This document shows, piece by piece, positions 12,933-13,028 of a stretch of DNA of 13,028 nt. How positions within the stretch are numbered: position 1 is the stretch's first letter; every line of letters begins with the position of its first letter. The stretch is taken from positions 1-13,028 of the forward strand of contig JAHIZN010000343.1 in assembly GCA_018814245.1 (NCBI GenBank), read 5' to 3'. The notes beneath the pieces are model-generated. The model worked only from the letters and a program-made list of their open reading frames with translations, did not search any database and was not told the DNA's origin. Source of the DNA: a bacterium. GTDB taxonomy: Bacteria > UBA9089 > CG2-30-40-21. The translations under genes were made by a program, and so were the position numbers.

Positions 12933-13028
12933 TTTACTCACCTCCTTTCTTTCACTCAAACTTTAAGTCCAAACACCCTTGGATAACCTTGAGTGTTGAT
13001 CTTCGTTAATCGTTTCAGCTGTCAGCAG
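12933..13028 (-). promoter_or_regulatory. gvpA leader region (promoter not identified)
   Basis: The 96 nt upstream of gvpA contain the strong AAAGGAGGTG ribosome binding site and an inverted repeat CACTCAA/TTGAGTG (12953-12959 and 12989-12995), with a CAAGG repeat between its arms. I see neither a good -35/-10 pair nor a sigma-54 GG-N10-GC. The promoter may lie beyond the window. Confidence 0.4.

Overview
This window is almost entirely a gas vesicle (gvp) gene cluster. Eighteen of the nineteen genes I can support lie on the minus strand and form one long locus, read from right to left. The single plus-strand gene, at the left end, is a short rpoZ-like gene (RNA polymerase omega). The DNA is AT-rich, Shine-Dalgarno sequences are strong (GGAGG type), and the gaps are full of short palindromic and inverted repeats. 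This fits a free-living, probably aquatic bacterium from an uncultivated or little-studied lineage. I cannot name the phylum from the sequence.

Order in the direction of transcription: gvpA (12932-12726); two related coiled-coil repeat proteins (12661-11891 and 11889-11104) in the place where gvpC often sits; a small protein with six CxxCxGxG zinc motifs (11061-10750); gvpN (10321-9416); a small coiled-coil protein (8686-8381) translationally coupled to a second six-motif zinc protein (8381-8004); an ArsA/Get3-type ATPase (7603-6665); then a tight block of a GvpF/L protein fused to a J domain (6337-5264), gvpF (5262-4504), gvpF (4503-3742), gvpG (3740-3504), gvpO (3501-3241), gvpL (3233-2439), a second GvpA-family gene of gvpS type (2312-2097), gvpK (2095-1772), a small Cys-rich gene (1772-1500) and gvpJ (1191-889). 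Most genes from 6337 to 1500 abut within a few bases and were probably transcribed together. The right half is broken up by long repeat-filled gaps.

Functionally, gvpA, gvpS and gvpJ encode the amphipathic shell-forming family. GvpF/L, G, K, N and O are the usual assembly set. The unusual part is chaperone-like: a J domain fused to a GvpF/L protein, two free-standing zinc modules resembling the central domain of DnaJ, and a Get3/ArsA-like ATPase with a CxxC motif. Together they look like a dismantled DnaJ plus a GET-like targeting ATPase given over to handling very hydrophobic Gvp subunits. This is inference from domains and context. No Hsp70 gene is in the window.

Repeats are the second theme. 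A 54-bp inverted repeat (1350-1403 / 6572-6625, 2 mismatches) brackets the core block. A 19-bp perfect inverted repeat (7738-7756 / 9037-9055) brackets the coiled-coil/zinc gene pair. A 16-bp perfect inverted repeat (10358-10373 / 10737-10752) brackets a nested element between the first zinc gene and gvpN. An 8-bp tandem repeat with 11 copies separates gvpL from the gvpS-like gene. At the left edge, rpoZ is preceded by a good sigma-54 -24/-12 match and two upstream dyads spaced like an activator site.
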